Positions 44,629 through 54,304 of a stretch of DNA of 64,000 nucleotides are shown here, one piece after another. Position numbers and translations under genes: made by a program. Numbering within the stretch: position 1 is the first letter of the stretch; each line of letters starts with the position of its first letter. The DNA comes from Erythrobacter sp. AP23. GTDB lineage: Bacteria > Pseudomonadota > Alphaproteobacteria > Sphingomonadales > Sphingomonadaceae. The DNA lies in contig NZ_LNBY01000015.1 of NCBI RefSeq assembly GCF_001542855.1, positions 1-64,000 of the forward strand. The letters run 5' to 3'. The notes beneath the pieces were generated by a model, which saw only the letters and a program-made list of their open reading frames with translations, was not told where the DNA came from and searched no databases.

Positions 44629-44702
44629 TGGAGCGGGTAAGGGGAATCGAACCCCTCTAGCCAGCTTGGAAGGCTGGAGCATTACCACTATGCTATACCC
44701 GC
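44629..44702 (-). tRNA. tRNA-Gly (anticodon TCC)
   Basis: A complete cloverleaf with the CCA end encoded. The acceptor arm is GCGGGTA with TACCCGC, and the D-arm reads GCATAGTGGTAATGC. The anticodon arm is CCAGC/GCTGG around CTTCCAA with anticodon TCC (44668-44670), and the T-arm is GGGG TTCGATT CCCC. It reads glycine GGA/GGG codons. A terminator follows. Confidence 0.97.
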
Positions 44703-44748
44703 CCGGGAGTTGCGCCAATGCCATCGAAGGCGCCCGGGCGTCAACACG

Positions 44749-45363
44749 CTATTCGTCGGGTTCTTCATCTTCCTTCGAACCCCCTTCCGCGGACGAGGCC
44801 AAGCTTTCGGCAAGGGTCGGCTGTTCGGGCGGTGCCGGCCTCGCCTCACTGCGGACTTCGATCTCTACACGGCGGTTGGCGGCCCTGCCCTCCTCATTGG
44901 GCGATCCGTCGGGCAGGGCATTGGGCGCGACCGGATTCTGCTCGCCGAAAGCGATGACCCGGATGCGATTTTCGGCGACACCGTTCTCGACGAGCCAGTC
45001 GCGAACCGCCTCCGCGCGCGCCTGCGAGGCCCGCAAATTTCCCTGATCGCTGCCACCGCTGTCGGTATGACCGCGCAGGATTATGGCCCCGGCCTCCTCG
45101 ATCTGCGGAGAGGCCAGGACCGTCGCCAGTTCGGCCAGCGCCTCTTCGGTAAGCTCGGTGCCCTCGGGAAAGAGAATCCGCGTTTCAAGTGTGCCGAGCT
45201 CCGTCAGTTCCTCGATCGGCTCGACCTGGAATTCGGGGCGGAAAATCGACCGTGTTTCTCCGGGCGCGTCCTCCGCCGGTGTCGGACCGCGGGTGTCTTC
45301 GCACGCGCCCAGCAAGAGCGTGGTGCCAGCGAGCGCGAGAGTGAAAATTGTGCGTTGCGTCAT
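44749..45363 (-). CDS. OmpA family peptidoglycan-associated lipoprotein
   Basis: Lipoprotein of 204 residues with signal and lipobox LLGAC at Cys21, then an OmpA-like peptidoglycan-binding domain. Recognisable elements are ILRGHTDSGGSDQGNLRASQ, ENRIRVIAFGEQNPVAPN and GRAANRRVEIEV. The tail is rich in Glu and Pro. It starts two bases after the stop of the antiporter gene, so the pair is co-transcribed. It probably anchors an envelope structure to the cell wall. Confidence 0.88.
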   Translation of the reverse strand: MTQRTIFTLALAGTTLLLGACEDTRGPTPAEDAPGETRSIFRPEFQVEPIEELTELGTLETRILFPEGTELTEEALAELATVLASPQIEEAGAIILRGHTDSGGSDQGNLRASQARAEAVRDWLVENGVAENRIRVIAFGEQNPVAPNALPDGSPNEEGRAANRRVEIEVRSEARPAPPEQPTLAESLASSAEGGSKEDEEPDE

Positions 45364-45364
45364 G

Positions 45365-47218
45365 TCATGCCCCCTGTTCCGAGGTCTTATTGCGCTTGCG
45401 ATCGCGCTTGGCCGCCGCGTCCTGCGCGGTGCGTTCCTGTGGCGGGGCGAAGCTGACGACGATATCTCCCGCCCTCGGTTCGGGCCGGGCCGCATGCGTG
45501 AAGAAGCGAAGCGTGCCGTTTTCGCGCACGAGCAGCAACATCGATGCCGCATCCGGAAGCCGCTCTTGCGCTGCTTCGAAGTCGAATTCCTCCGACAGCT
45601 TGGTCTTGCGGAATACCCAGCCGCGCGCGAGCCGCTCGTTCACGTCTTCCACGCCGAAGCCCGAATCGAACAGTGCACGGCCGCGGATGCTGCTGGGCAG
45701 CGCGTGTCGATCGTCGTCGTCGACCGCATCGCCCAGCTGGAAGACCGTGTCACGCCCGATTTCATAGGCGAATTCATTGCAGACTAGTGCGTTATAGGCC
45801 TCGTTTTCGGTCGCGGCGACGAGGACGGAATAGGGCGTCAGATCGAGATTGTGTTCGGTCGCTTCGTTGAGGATCTCGCCATGATAGAAGGGCAGTCCCT
45901 TCTGGCGCGCGAGCGCGAGCCGCTGCCAGCTCGAATCCACCACCATGACCGGCGACTTGAGTTCTTTCATCATCAGCGCGAGCGAGATCGTCCAGGGGGT
46001 GCTGCCGACGATGAGCACGCCGGGGCGGTTGCTGCCTTTGAGATTCAGCAAACGCGCGACGAGATCGATCGTGAAACCGTGCGCGACTATCGTGACGACG
46101 ACCACGGCGAAACTCAGCCCGATCAGGGCCGTGCCGTCATAGCCGATATCCTCGAGCCGCAGCGCGAACAGGCCCGAAATCGCCACCAGCACGATCCCGC
46201 GCGGCGCGATCCATGCGAGGAACAGGCGTTCGTTCCACGGCACCGAACTCCCGAGGAGGCTGAGAAGGATCGTCGCTGGTCGCACGAGGAAGAGCAGCGC
46301 GAGCAGGAACAGGCCGAAATTCCAGTTGAGATAAGCGAGTTCCTCGAATTCGAGGCTGGCCGACAGCAGAATAAAGATGCCGGCGATGAGCAAAACCGCA
46401 ATGTTCTGCTTGAAGGGGTGGATGCTCCTGAGCGAGGTGATGTTCATATTGGCCAGCGCCACGCCCATGACGGTGACGGCCACCAGTCCGGCCTCGTGCT
46501 CGATCTGGTTCGACAGCACGAAGACGACGATCACCGAGGTCAGCAGCACCGGGACCTTGAGATATTCGGGAATGGCGCCGCGCGGAAAGGCCCATGCGAT
46601 CGCGGCAGCCGCGACATAGCCGATCAGGCCGGCGACAATGGCGGCGATGACCAGCGGCGGAACCACTTCGATCAAGCCCGAACCCGGTGCTTCGGCCACT
46701 TTGCGGAAGTATTCGTAGGAAACGACCGCGAACAGCGCACCGATCGGGTCGTTGACGATCGCTTCCCACTTCAGGATCGCGGCCGGACGCGTCTTGACGG
46801 ATGACTGGCGCAACAGCGGCATGACGACGGTAGGACCCGTCACCACCAGGATGCCTGCGAACAGGATCGCCACGGGCCATTCGAGCCCGCCGATCGAATG
46901 CGCCGCAAAGGCACCCAGCACCCAGGCGATGGGCCCGCCGAGCAAGACGAGCCGCCACACTCCGTCGCCCGCATGCCGCAATTCGCGAAAGTCGAGGCTA
47001 AGACCGCCTTCGAAAAGGATCAGCGCCACGCCGATGGCAATCATCGGATCGAGCAATTCGCCGAAGGCGTGTTCGGGATCGAACAGGCCGAGTACGGGTC
47101 CGGCAAGGAAACCCGCGGCCAGCATCAGCACGATGGCCGGCCAGCCCGTTCGCCAGGCCAGCCACTGGGCGCCGATGCCCAGCATGCCGACCATCGCGAT
47201 GACTAGTGTCTGTTCCAT
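45365..47218 (-). CDS. CPA1-type cation/proton antiporter with RCK domain
   Basis: Inner-membrane monovalent cation/H+ antiporter of 617 residues. About 13 helices form the antiporter core, with the ion-binding pair in AIVNDPIGALFAV. After residue 400 comes a TrkA-N-like nucleotide-binding domain (GVLIVGSTPWTISLALM) and a C-terminal TrkA-C-like part (GDIVVSFAPPQERT). This domain suggests control by NAD(H) or a nucleotide. ATG 47218 is favoured over an ATG ten codons upstream. The OmpA-type lipoprotein gene follows. The ion may be K+ or Na+. Confidence 0.9.
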   Translation of the reverse strand: MEQTLVIAMVGMLGIGAQWLAWRTGWPAIVLMLAAGFLAGPVLGLFDPEHAFGELLDPMIAIGVALILFEGGLSLDFRELRHAGDGVWRLVLLGGPIAWVLGAFAAHSIGGLEWPVAILFAGILVVTGPTVVMPLLRQSSVKTRPAAILKWEAIVNDPIGALFAVVSYEYFRKVAEAPGSGLIEVVPPLVIAAIVAGLIGYVAAAAIAWAFPRGAIPEYLKVPVLLTSVIVVFVLSNQIEHEAGLVAVTVMGVALANMNITSLRSIHPFKQNIAVLLIAGIFILLSASLEFEELAYLNWNFGLFLLALLFLVRPATILLSLLGSSVPWNERLFLAWIAPRGIVLVAISGLFALRLEDIGYDGTALIGLSFAVVVVTIVAHGFTIDLVARLLNLKGSNRPGVLIVGSTPWTISLALMMKELKSPVMVVDSSWQRLALARQKGLPFYHGEILNEATEHNLDLTPYSVLVAATENEAYNALVCNEFAYEIGRDTVFQLGDAVDDDDRHALPSSIRGRALFDSGFGVEDVNERLARGWVFRKTKLSEEFDFEAAQERLPDAASMLLLVRENGTLRFFTHAARPEPRAGDIVVSFAPPQERTAQDAAAKRDRKRNKTSEQGA

Positions 47219-47322
47219 GCCCCTCTCTGGCTGCGCGATCGCTCGCAAGTCAGCGCGCCACCCCGGACGCGACTCCTATAAATGCCCGAGACTGCGAATA
47301 TATCCAGCCCCGGGGGGTGCCG

Positions 47323-47853
47323 TCACTCGCCCTCGAACGCCATCAGCGCCCGAACCTCGACCGATTGCCCGGCCAGTTTCTCGTTGCCGCCGAGATCGGG
47401 CAGGTCGATTGCGAAGGCCGCACGGTCTACCCTGGCGCCCGCTTTGCGGAGCAACTTGGTCGCAGCCAGGGCCGTGCCGCCCGTGGCGAGCAGGTCGTCC
47501 ACGATGGCGACCTTCTGGCCGTCGGAAACCGCTGCCGGGTCCATCTCCAGCCGGTCGAGACCGTATTCCAGTTCGTAATCGACCCCGATGACCGTGCAGG
47601 GCAATTTGCCCTCCTTGCGGATCGGCAGAAAGGGAAGGCAGAGCCGAGCCGCCACTGCCGCGCCGAAGATGAAACCGCGCGCTTCCATTCCGGCAATCGC
47701 GTCGGCGCCCTCGACTTCGCCGGCCAGCCACTCGACCGAGGCGGCGAATCCCCGGCCGTGGCCGAGCAGCGTGGTGATATCGCGAAACTGGATACCCGTC
47801 TTGGGAAAGTCGGGAATCGTCCTGACCAGCGCCTTGAGCTCCTCGGGCGTCAT
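47323..47853 (-). CDS. apt: Adenine phosphoribosyltransferase
   Basis: Salvages adenine with PRPP to AMP. The 176-residue enzyme has PDFPKTGIQFRDITTLLG near the start and the PRPP loop VAIVDDLLATGGTAL. I chose ATG 47853 because GGGGGAG precedes it and the family starts here; a longer frame crosses a hairpin. It lies 82 bases after petC, across a strong hairpin, and is co-directional with petABC. Confidence 0.95.
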   Translation of the reverse strand: MTPEELKALVRTIPDFPKTGIQFRDITTLLGHGRGFAASVEWLAGEVEGADAIAGMEARGFIFGAAVAARLCLPFLPIRKEGKLPCTVIGVDYELEYGLDRLEMDPAAVSDGQKVAIVDDLLATGGTALAATKLLRKAGARVDRAAFAIDLPDLGGNEKLAGQSVEVRALMAFEGE

Positions 47854-47878
47854 CGTCACTCCCCCTTCCGAATCGAAA

Positions 47879-47910
47879 CGCCCCTTGCATCGCGGGGGAT
47901 GCAAGGGGCG
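47879..47910 (-). terminator. Hairpin between petC and apt (terminator or attenuator)
   Basis: A perfect 12-bp inverted repeat (47879-47890 and 47899-47910, CGCCCCTTGCAT with complement) around an eight-base loop. Only three T residues follow on the minus strand, so it may act as a partial terminator of petABC with read-through to apt. Confidence 0.5.
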
Positions 47911-47935
47911 CGTATCATCTAATCACGAGACCGGT

Positions 47936-48787
47936 TCAGTCTTTCTTGCGTTTCGCCGCAGCCCAGATCTGCTTCTTGGACAGATAGGCAAGGACAGTCG
48001 CGAACAGCACGAATATCAGGACCGGCCAGCCCGTCTGCTTGCGCTCGATCATGGTCGGTTCGGCAGTCCAGGCCAGGAAGGCAGCTACGTCGATCGACAT
48101 CTGTTCGATCGTGGCTTCGGTCCCGTCGTCATAGGTAACCTGACCGTCGATCGAAATCGGGGGGGCCATGGCGAGGTTGAGGTTGGGGAAATACGGGTTG
48201 TGATAAAGGCCCGGTCCCGGTGCTGCTTCCGGATGCTCTGCGAGCAATTCGGCCGACGGCTCCTGGTAACCTGCCAGCAGCGAGGCGACGTAGTTCACGC
48301 CATCGCCGCGCGCCTTGGTCATCAGAGAAAGATCCGGCGGAATGGCGTTGTTGTTCGCCGCTGCGGCCGCGACATTGTTGGGATAGGGCGACGGGAAGTA
48401 ATCGGTCGGGAGGCCCGGGCGCGTTGTCGCTTCGCCCGTGTTCGGATCGATACCCGGAACCTGCTTCGACGCGGCGAAGGCTTTCACCTGGCCTTCGTCA
48501 TAGCCGATCTGCTCGAGATTTCGGAACGCGACGTATTTCAGGCTGTGGCAGGCCGCGCAGACTTCGTCGTAGACCTTGAAGCCGCGCTGCAGCTGCTGGA
48601 TGTCCCACTTGCCGAACGGGCCTTCGAAGGAAAACTCGAAGTCACGCGGCTTTTCGTAGGGCAGATGCCCGGCCGGTTCCTCGGTCGCGGCGGCATAGGC
48701 GCCGATGACAAAGGAATAGAGCGCGATAAGGGCGAAGCCGAGGCCGATCAGGATGGCGACAAGGCGAACGCTGAGAAGTTTGGTCAT
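47936..48787 (-). CDS. petC: Cytochrome c1 of the bc1 complex
   Basis: Membrane-anchored c-type cytochrome of ubiquinol-cytochrome c reductase, 283 residues. The heme site is CAACH at 77-81. The axial methionine is probably in LAMAPPISIDG. A C-terminal helix (WPVLIFVLFATVLAYL) anchors it. The N-terminal hydrophobic segment is the signal. Third gene of petABC, 18 bases after cytochrome b. Confidence 0.96.
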   Translation of the reverse strand: MTKLLSVRLVAILIGLGFALIALYSFVIGAYAAATEEPAGHLPYEKPRDFEFSFEGPFGKWDIQQLQRGFKVYDEVCAACHSLKYVAFRNLEQIGYDEGQVKAFAASKQVPGIDPNTGEATTRPGLPTDYFPSPYPNNVAAAAANNNAIPPDLSLMTKARGDGVNYVASLLAGYQEPSAELLAEHPEAAPGPGLYHNPYFPNLNLAMAPPISIDGQVTYDDGTEATIEQMSIDVAAFLAWTAEPTMIERKQTGWPVLIFVLFATVLAYLSKKQIWAAAKRKKD

Positions 48788-48805
48788 TTTCTGTCTCGTT
48801 CTCGC

Positions 48806-50101
48806 TTAGACGGCCGGCTTTACGTTTTCGCCGAGCACCGCCTGCTTGTCTTCGCCAAGCACGGCTTCGGTAATCGAATAGGGTAGCGGTTCGGGCTTCT
48901 CCACCTGGCCGACGATCGGCAGGATCACCAGGAAGTGAAGGAAGTAGTAGGCCGTCGCGATCTGGCTGAGCATCACATAGGGCTCTTCCGCCGGCGCGCC
49001 GCCGCAGATGAACAGAACGATCATCGCCGGGATCAGGCCGAACCAGAAGAACTTGCGGAACAGCGGGCGGTAATGGCCGCTGCGCACGGGCGACTTGTCG
49101 AGCCAGGGCAGGAAGAACCAGATCAGGATGGAGCCGAACATCGCGATCACGCCGAGCAGCTTGGCAGGGATGAACAGGAAGTCGACGGTAAAGGCGCGCA
49201 GGATCGCGTAGAACGGCCAGAAATACCATTCCGGAACGATGTGCGCCGGGGTCGAAAGCGGGTTCGCTTCGATATAATTGTCCGGGTGCCCCAGCGCGTT
49301 GGGCAGGAAGAACACCATGGCGAAGAAGAACAGCAGCGCGATGCCGAGGCCGAAGCCGTCCTTCGCCGTGTAATAGGGGTGGAAGGGCAGCGTATCGCTT
49401 TCCTGCTTCACTTCGACACCGGTCGGGTTCGAGGACCCCGGAATGTGCAGCGCCCAGATGTGCAGGATCACGACGCCCGCAATCACGAAGGGCAGCAGGA
49501 AGTGCAGGCTGAAGAAGCGGTTCAGCGCAGCGTTGTCGGGAGCGAAGCCGCCGAGCAGCCAGATCTGGATCGGCTCACCCACGAGCGGAATCGCACCGAA
49601 CAGGCCGGTGATGACCTTGGCACCCCAGAAGCTCATCTGCCCCCAGGGCAGGACGTAACCCATGAAGGCGGTGGCCATCATGAGCAGGAAGATAACGACG
49701 CCCAATAGCCAGATCATCTCGCGCGGGGCCTTGTACGAGCTGTAGAAGAGGCCGCGGAAGATGTGCAGATAGACGACGATGAAGAAGAAGCTCGCGCCGT
49801 TGGCGTGAGCGTAGCGCATCAGCCAGCCCCAGTTTACGTTGCGCATGATGTGCTCGGTCGTAGCGAACGCGACCTGGGCGTTGGCCGCGTAATGCATCGC
49901 CAGCACGACGCCGGTAATGATCTGCAACACCAGGAAGAATCCGGCGAGAACGCCGAAATTCCAGAAGTAGGACAGGTTGCGCGGCACCGGATAGCCGGCA
50001 CCGATGGCGTTGTAGACGAGGCGCGGCAGCGGCAGTTTCTCGTCGAGGAACTTCATGACCGGAGTGGTCGGGGTGTATTCCTTGGCCCAGGGAAAGCTCA
50101 T
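48806..50101 (-). CDS. petB: Cytochrome b of the bc1 complex
   Basis: Central eight-helix subunit of complex III, 431 residues, carrying hemes bL and bH. Diagnostic elements are [33 protein letters not shown], the Qo motif PEWYFWPFY and His pairs in the second and fourth helices ([15 protein letters not shown]). ATG 50101 gives the usual length. A longer frame extends 67 codons over petA and is rejected. It lies between petA and petC. Confidence 0.97.
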   Translation of the reverse strand: MSFPWAKEYTPTTPVMKFLDEKLPLPRLVYNAIGAGYPVPRNLSYFWNFGVLAGFFLVLQIITGVVLAMHYAANAQVAFATTEHIMRNVNWGWLMRYAHANGASFFFIVVYLHIFRGLFYSSYKAPREMIWLLGVVIFLLMMATAFMGYVLPWGQMSFWGAKVITGLFGAIPLVGEPIQIWLLGGFAPDNAALNRFFSLHFLLPFVIAGVVILHIWALHIPGSSNPTGVEVKQESDTLPFHPYYTAKDGFGLGIALLFFFAMVFFLPNALGHPDNYIEANPLSTPAHIVPEWYFWPFYAILRAFTVDFLFIPAKLLGVIAMFGSILIWFFLPWLDKSPVRSGHYRPLFRKFFWFGLIPAMIVLFICGGAPAEEPYVMLSQIATAYYFLHFLVILPIVGQVEKPEPLPYSITEAVLGEDKQAVLGENVKPAV

Positions 50102-50124
50102 CGTATCGTCTCTTCTCTCTAAGC

Positions 50125-50697
50125 TCAGCCGACGCGGATGACGGTGTCCGAGGTGAACTCGTATTCCGGCACTTCGAGATTGGTCGGCGCCGGGCCCTTG
50201 ATGATGCGTCCGGCGGTGTCGTAATGCGAGCCGTGGCAGGGGCAGAAATAGCCGCCGAATTCGCCCTTTACCTCGCCTTCGGCAGCGCCCAGCGGCACGC
50301 AACCGAGATGGGTGCAGACGCCCATGGTAACGAGCATGTCCTCGCGGCCTTCCTTGGTTCGGTCGGCGAGCGTTTCGGGATCGCGCAGCGTGCTGACCGG
50401 GCGTGCATTGGCGGCAGCGATCTCTTCGGCCGTCAGGCGGCGGATGAACAGCGGCTGCTTGCGGAACACGGCCTTGATCGCCTGTCCGGGCTCGACCGCC
50501 GAGACGTCGACTTCGGTCGTGCTGGCGGCAAGCACGTCTGCCGATGGAGCCATCTGGCTGACCAGCGGATAGAGAACCGCGAGGCCGCCGATACCGGCGG
50601 CGCTGACTGCAGCGATGTCGAGGAAGTCGCGGCGGCGGATACCGTCGTCGGTCTCGCCTGCCGTTTCGGGTGTTGCGGTTGCAGCGGTCTCTGCCAT
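50125..50697 (-). CDS. petA: Rieske iron-sulfur subunit of the bc1 complex
   Basis: 2Fe-2S protein of complex III, 190 residues. The N-terminus has a twin-arginine signal-anchor ([18 protein letters not shown]). The cluster ligands are Cys128 and His130 in CTHLGC and Cys152 and His155 in CPCHGSH; Cys133 and Cys154 form the disulphide. The start at 50697 is chosen because it directly precedes the Tat region; the frame is open for 28 more codons. First gene of petABC. Confidence 0.96.
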   Translation of the reverse strand: MAETAATATPETAGETDDGIRRRDFLDIAAVSAAGIGGLAVLYPLVSQMAPSADVLAASTTEVDVSAVEPGQAIKAVFRKQPLFIRRLTAEEIAAANARPVSTLRDPETLADRTKEGREDMLVTMGVCTHLGCVPLGAAEGEVKGEFGGYFCPCHGSHYDTAGRIIKGPAPTNLEVPEYEFTSDTVIRVG

Positions 50698-50940
50698 CAG
50701 CGCTTTGCCTTGCCTGCCTTGTACCTGCGCCTCAACCCGCAAGGGCATATCGGCACGATGAGCCAAATCATGGCCGGACATTCTGGAAAGCCGATGCGCG
50801 CGTTCGACGAAAGCTGCACGAAAGCCCCCGGTGTGCCCGGTTTGGAGGCGCCTCTAGCGGCTATGCGACAGGTTGCCAACCGCCATTTTGGCAAGCCTTG
50901 TGCACTCCGATGCAATCAGCACGCGGTCGAGGCGCCCGGA

Positions 50941-51603
50941 TCAGGCCGCAAGTCCGATCAGGCTCGACTGACGTCCCGTCGTATTCTCACCGCGATGGGT
51001 CGCCCGCCGATAGGAGAAGAAGCGGTCGGGCCGCGTATATGTATCTTCTTCAAGATCCTGGACCTGCTCGACCCCTGCGTCGCGCAGGCGTTGCGCAACA
51101 TAGGCTGGCAGGTCGAACTGGTAATGACCTTCGCGCCCGGGCGCGAAGAAATGCGCGTCCTCGACGTCGAACTGCTTGCGAAAGAGCTCATCGACCTCGT
51201 AGCTCGCCTGCGCGATCGTCGGCCCGATCGCTGCGCGGATACGCTCGGGCCGTGCACCGAGCGAAATCATCGCCGCGACCGTATTCTCGAGTATGCCGGC
51301 ATGCGCTCCACGCCACCCTGCATGCGCTGAACCGATCACCGCAGCGATCGGATCGGCAAGCAGGACCGGAGCGCAATCGGCGGTGACTATCGTCAGCACA
51401 ACGCCGCGCCGGTCGGTGACCAGAGCATCGCCCTCGGGCGGGTCCTGCCATGGCCCCGTCGCGATGAGCGCTTTGTTCGAATGCACCTGTTTCAACCGCA
51501 CGCGGGGCGCGCCGGGCAGGATATCCCCGCCCTCGCGCCCCGCCGCGGTCGAGAAACCATGCGGCACGCCATCCAGCACGTCCGCCTGAAGGGAAGCCTC
51601 CAT
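50941..51603 (-). CDS. pgeF: Purine nucleoside phosphorylase/laccase-domain protein
   Basis: YfiH/YlmD-type protein of 220 residues with a laccase-domain fold. Literature assigns this family adenosine deaminase/phosphorylase and, in E. coli, peptidoglycan editing activity. The conserved metal site residues are in QVHSNKALIA, VTADCAPVLLAD and GSAHAGWRGAHAG. ATG 51603 is chosen because AAGGT lies before it and it clears the pepN stop by seven bases. Transcribed after pepN. Confidence 0.9.
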   Translation of the reverse strand: MEASLQADVLDGVPHGFSTAAGREGGDILPGAPRVRLKQVHSNKALIATGPWQDPPEGDALVTDRRGVVLTIVTADCAPVLLADPIAAVIGSAHAGWRGAHAGILENTVAAMISLGARPERIRAAIGPTIAQASYEVDELFRKQFDVEDAHFFAPGREGHYQFDLPAYVAQRLRDAGVEQVQDLEEDTYTRPDRFFSYRRATHRGENTTGRQSSLIGLAA

Positions 51604-51610
51604 CGCGACC

Positions 51611-54262
51611 TTACCCGAGCGAGCGCGTGACCTGTTCGAAGGTATCGCGCGAGAGTTTGGGGGCCTGGGCAATGCGTTCGAGCGCTTCGCGCATCAGCTT
51701 GGCGCGCCCTTCCTCGATCCGCCGCCAGCGACCCAGTGGCGGAACGAAGCGCGCGGCGGTTTGGGCATTGATCGGATCGAGCTCGAGGATCAGATCGGCA
51801 ATCATCCGGTAGCCCTCGCCATCGGCCGCATGGAACGCGGCCGGATTGGCCGCAAAGGCCATGTAGAGCGAGCGCACGCGGTTGGGGTTTTTGAGCGTGA
51901 AATCGGGATGGTCGCGCAGCGCCTTCACATGCTCGATCGCCTGTGGATGGAGCGAGCTGGCCTGCAGCGCGAACCACTTGTCGATCACCAGAGCATTGCC
52001 CTGATAGCGATTGTAGAAATCGATCAGCTTGCCGGTGCGCTCGGCGCTGTCGAGGCCCGCGAGCACCATCAGCGCGCCCTGCCGGTCGGTCATATTGTCC
52101 GCGCGTTCATACTGGTGCGCGGCAAGCTCGGCCGCCTTGGCCGGATCGCCGGCGGCGGCGTAGGCGAGCACCAGCGTCTTGACCTTGCGGGCACCCTTCG
52201 CCTCGGCATCGAGAGAGAAGGGCACCTTCTCCGCCCGGTCGTATAGCGCGTGAAACTGTTCCGAGAGGCGCTTGCCCAGATCGGCCTTCAACGCCTCGCG
52301 TTCCGCATGGATCAGGCCCGGATCGGCAACCAGCATCCGCTCTGCGATATAGGTCTGGCCCGGCATGGCCATGAGTTCGCCGCGCATCAGATCGTCGAGC
52401 TGGTCGTCCTCGATCACGGATTGCATCGCCTGCGCGATATCGGAACGCGCGGCCTGGCGATCATTGTCGCCGAGATCGCCCGAGACGGCGGCCACCAGAT
52501 GCCCGGTCATCAGCTCCTGCATGGCCTCGTAGCGGGCGAAGGGATCGTCGTCCTTCGCCGCGAGGAACACGAGCTCCTCGCGCGAGACCTCGCGATCGAT
52601 CGAGACCGGCGCGGAGAAGGTTCGATTGATCGAAAGGGCAGGCTTGTCGGCAAAGCCATCGAAAGTGAATTCGGCGGTGTCCTTGTCCAATACGACCAAT
52701 CGTTCGCCGGAGTGCGTGCCGCTTTTGCGGTCGATCAGCGCGAGCTTGAGCGGGATCGGCATGGGCGCCTTGTCCGGCTGGCCGGGTGTAGGGGGGACGG
52801 TCTGCGTAAGTGCGAGCCTGGCGGTGTCGCCTTCGTGATCGAGTTCCACGGCCACCTTCGGCGTTCCGGCCTGCGAATACCAGCGCCGGAATTGGGCAAG
52901 GTCGAGGCCCGCACCGTCTTCGATCGCCTTGACGAAATCCTCGCAGGTCGCCGCCTCGCCGTCATGGCGTTCGAAATAGAGATCGGTGCCCTTCCGGAAG
53001 GCCTCCTCACCCGCCATGGTGCGCATCATGCGGATCACTTCGGCGCCCTTGTTGTAGACGGTCGCAGTATAGAAATTGCTGATCTCGCGATAGGAATCGG
53101 GGCGGATCGGATGCGCCAGCGGACCCGAATCCTCGGGGAACTGAATACCGCGAAGCACGCGCACGTCCTCGATCCGCTTGACCGGCTCGCTGCCCATGTC
53201 GGCGCTGAACAGCTGGTCGCGCAGCACGGTGAAGCCTTCCTTGAGGCTCAGCTGGAACCAGTCGCGGCAGGTGATGCGATTGCCCGACCAGTTGTGGAAA
53301 TACTCGTGCCCGATAACGCCTTCCACACCGTCGTAATCGCCATCGGTGGCGGTTTCGGGGTCGGCGAGCACATACTTCGTGTTGAAGACGTTGAGTCCCT
53401 TGTTCTCCATCGCGCCCATGTTGAAATCGCTGACGGCGACGATGTTGAACAGGTCGAGATCGTATTCGCGGCCGAAAACCTCCTCGTCCCACTTCATCGA
53501 GCGTTTGAGGCTTTCCATGGCGTGTTCGGTGCGGTCGAGGTCGCCCTCGCGCACCCAGACGTTGAGTTCGACCTCGCGCCCGCCCATGGTGGTAAAGCTG
53601 TCGCTGCGTGCGACCAGGTCGCCCGCCACCAGCGCGAAGAGGTAAGACGGCTTGGGCCAGGGATCGTGCCATTCGGCCCAATGCGTATCGCCGTCCCCGC
53701 CCTCGCCGGTCTTGTTACCATTGCACAGCAGCACCGGAAACTGCGCCCTGGGACCGCTCATCCGCACGGTATAGGTGCTCAGCACATCCGGCCGGTCGGG
53801 GAAGAAGGTGATCCGGCGGAAGCCCTCGGCCTCGCACTGCGTGCACAGCATGCCGCCCGACGCATAGAGGCCCATGAGCTGCGAGTTGGCGCTCGGGTCG
53901 ATTTCGGTCTCGATGCCGATCTCGTGCGCCTCGCCCGGCAGTGTCAGCACCAGATCGTCACCGTCCATGACCCAGCTCTGCGACGGCTCGCCATCGACCG
54001 TGACCACGATCGCCGCGATCCCGTCACCGTTGAGACGGATCGTCGGCGAGGGCTCGGCCTTGGCATTGCGCGCAACCGTCAGTGTCGAGCGCACGCGCGT
54101 GCAATCGATCCCGAGTTCGAAGTCGAGCCTTGTTTCCGACACGATCCAGGGAAAGGGCTTATAATCCTCGCGCCTGATTTCGGGCGGATCCTTGGGCTGC
54201 ATTGCTGCATCGGCCATTTCCGGGTTGCCGTCGGGATTGGAAGGCGTGCGCGCGATATCCAT
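51611..54262 (-). CDS. pepN: Aminopeptidase N (M1 family)
   Basis: Zinc aminopeptidase of 883 residues that removes N-terminal amino acids from peptides in the cytosol. The GAMEN substrate motif lies at 283-287 and the zinc motif HEYFH at 319-323, followed by a second glutamate ligand. The length matches the E. coli PepN type. ATG 54262 follows AGGAAAACC; a longer frame running past the divergent gene's start is rejected. It is co-directional with pgeF seven bases on and divergent from an epimerase-like gene with 42 bases between. Confidence 0.95.
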   Translation of the reverse strand: MDIARTPSNPDGNPEMADAAMQPKDPPEIRREDYKPFPWIVSETRLDFELGIDCTRVRSTLTVARNAKAEPSPTIRLNGDGIAAIVVTVDGEPSQSWVMDGDDLVLTLPGEAHEIGIETEIDPSANSQLMGLYASGGMLCTQCEAEGFRRITFFPDRPDVLSTYTVRMSGPRAQFPVLLCNGNKTGEGGDGDTHWAEWHDPWPKPSYLFALVAGDLVARSDSFTTMGGREVELNVWVREGDLDRTEHAMESLKRSMKWDEEVFGREYDLDLFNIVAVSDFNMGAMENKGLNVFNTKYVLADPETATDGDYDGVEGVIGHEYFHNWSGNRITCRDWFQLSLKEGFTVLRDQLFSADMGSEPVKRIEDVRVLRGIQFPEDSGPLAHPIRPDSYREISNFYTATVYNKGAEVIRMMRTMAGEEAFRKGTDLYFERHDGEAATCEDFVKAIEDGAGLDLAQFRRWYSQAGTPKVAVELDHEGDTARLALTQTVPPTPGQPDKAPMPIPLKLALIDRKSGTHSGERLVVLDKDTAEFTFDGFADKPALSINRTFSAPVSIDREVSREELVFLAAKDDDPFARYEAMQELMTGHLVAAVSGDLGDNDRQAARSDIAQAMQSVIEDDQLDDLMRGELMAMPGQTYIAERMLVADPGLIHAEREALKADLGKRLSEQFHALYDRAEKVPFSLDAEAKGARKVKTLVLAYAAAGDPAKAAELAAHQYERADNMTDRQGALMVLAGLDSAERTGKLIDFYNRYQGNALVIDKWFALQASSLHPQAIEHVKALRDHPDFTLKNPNRVRSLYMAFAANPAAFHAADGEGYRMIADLILELDPINAQTAARFVPPLGRWRRIEEGRAKLMREALERIAQAPKLSRDTFEQVTRSLG

Positions 54263-54304
54263 GGTTTTCCTGTCAATTGCGGGATCACCGGCTAATACGC
54301 TCCG

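Noticed and set aside
44629..44702. tRNA-Gly or tRNA-Thr as a genomic island attachment site
   Set aside because: No integrase, direct repeat of the tRNA 3' end or foreign-looking gene block is adjacent.
50698..50940. Small gene between petA and pgeF
   Set aside because: Frames here have no start signal or recognisable pattern; I see only a non-coding gap.
52250..54295. 681-codon frame antisense to pepN
   Set aside because: pepN has all catalytic motifs; the antisense frame follows from codon bias.
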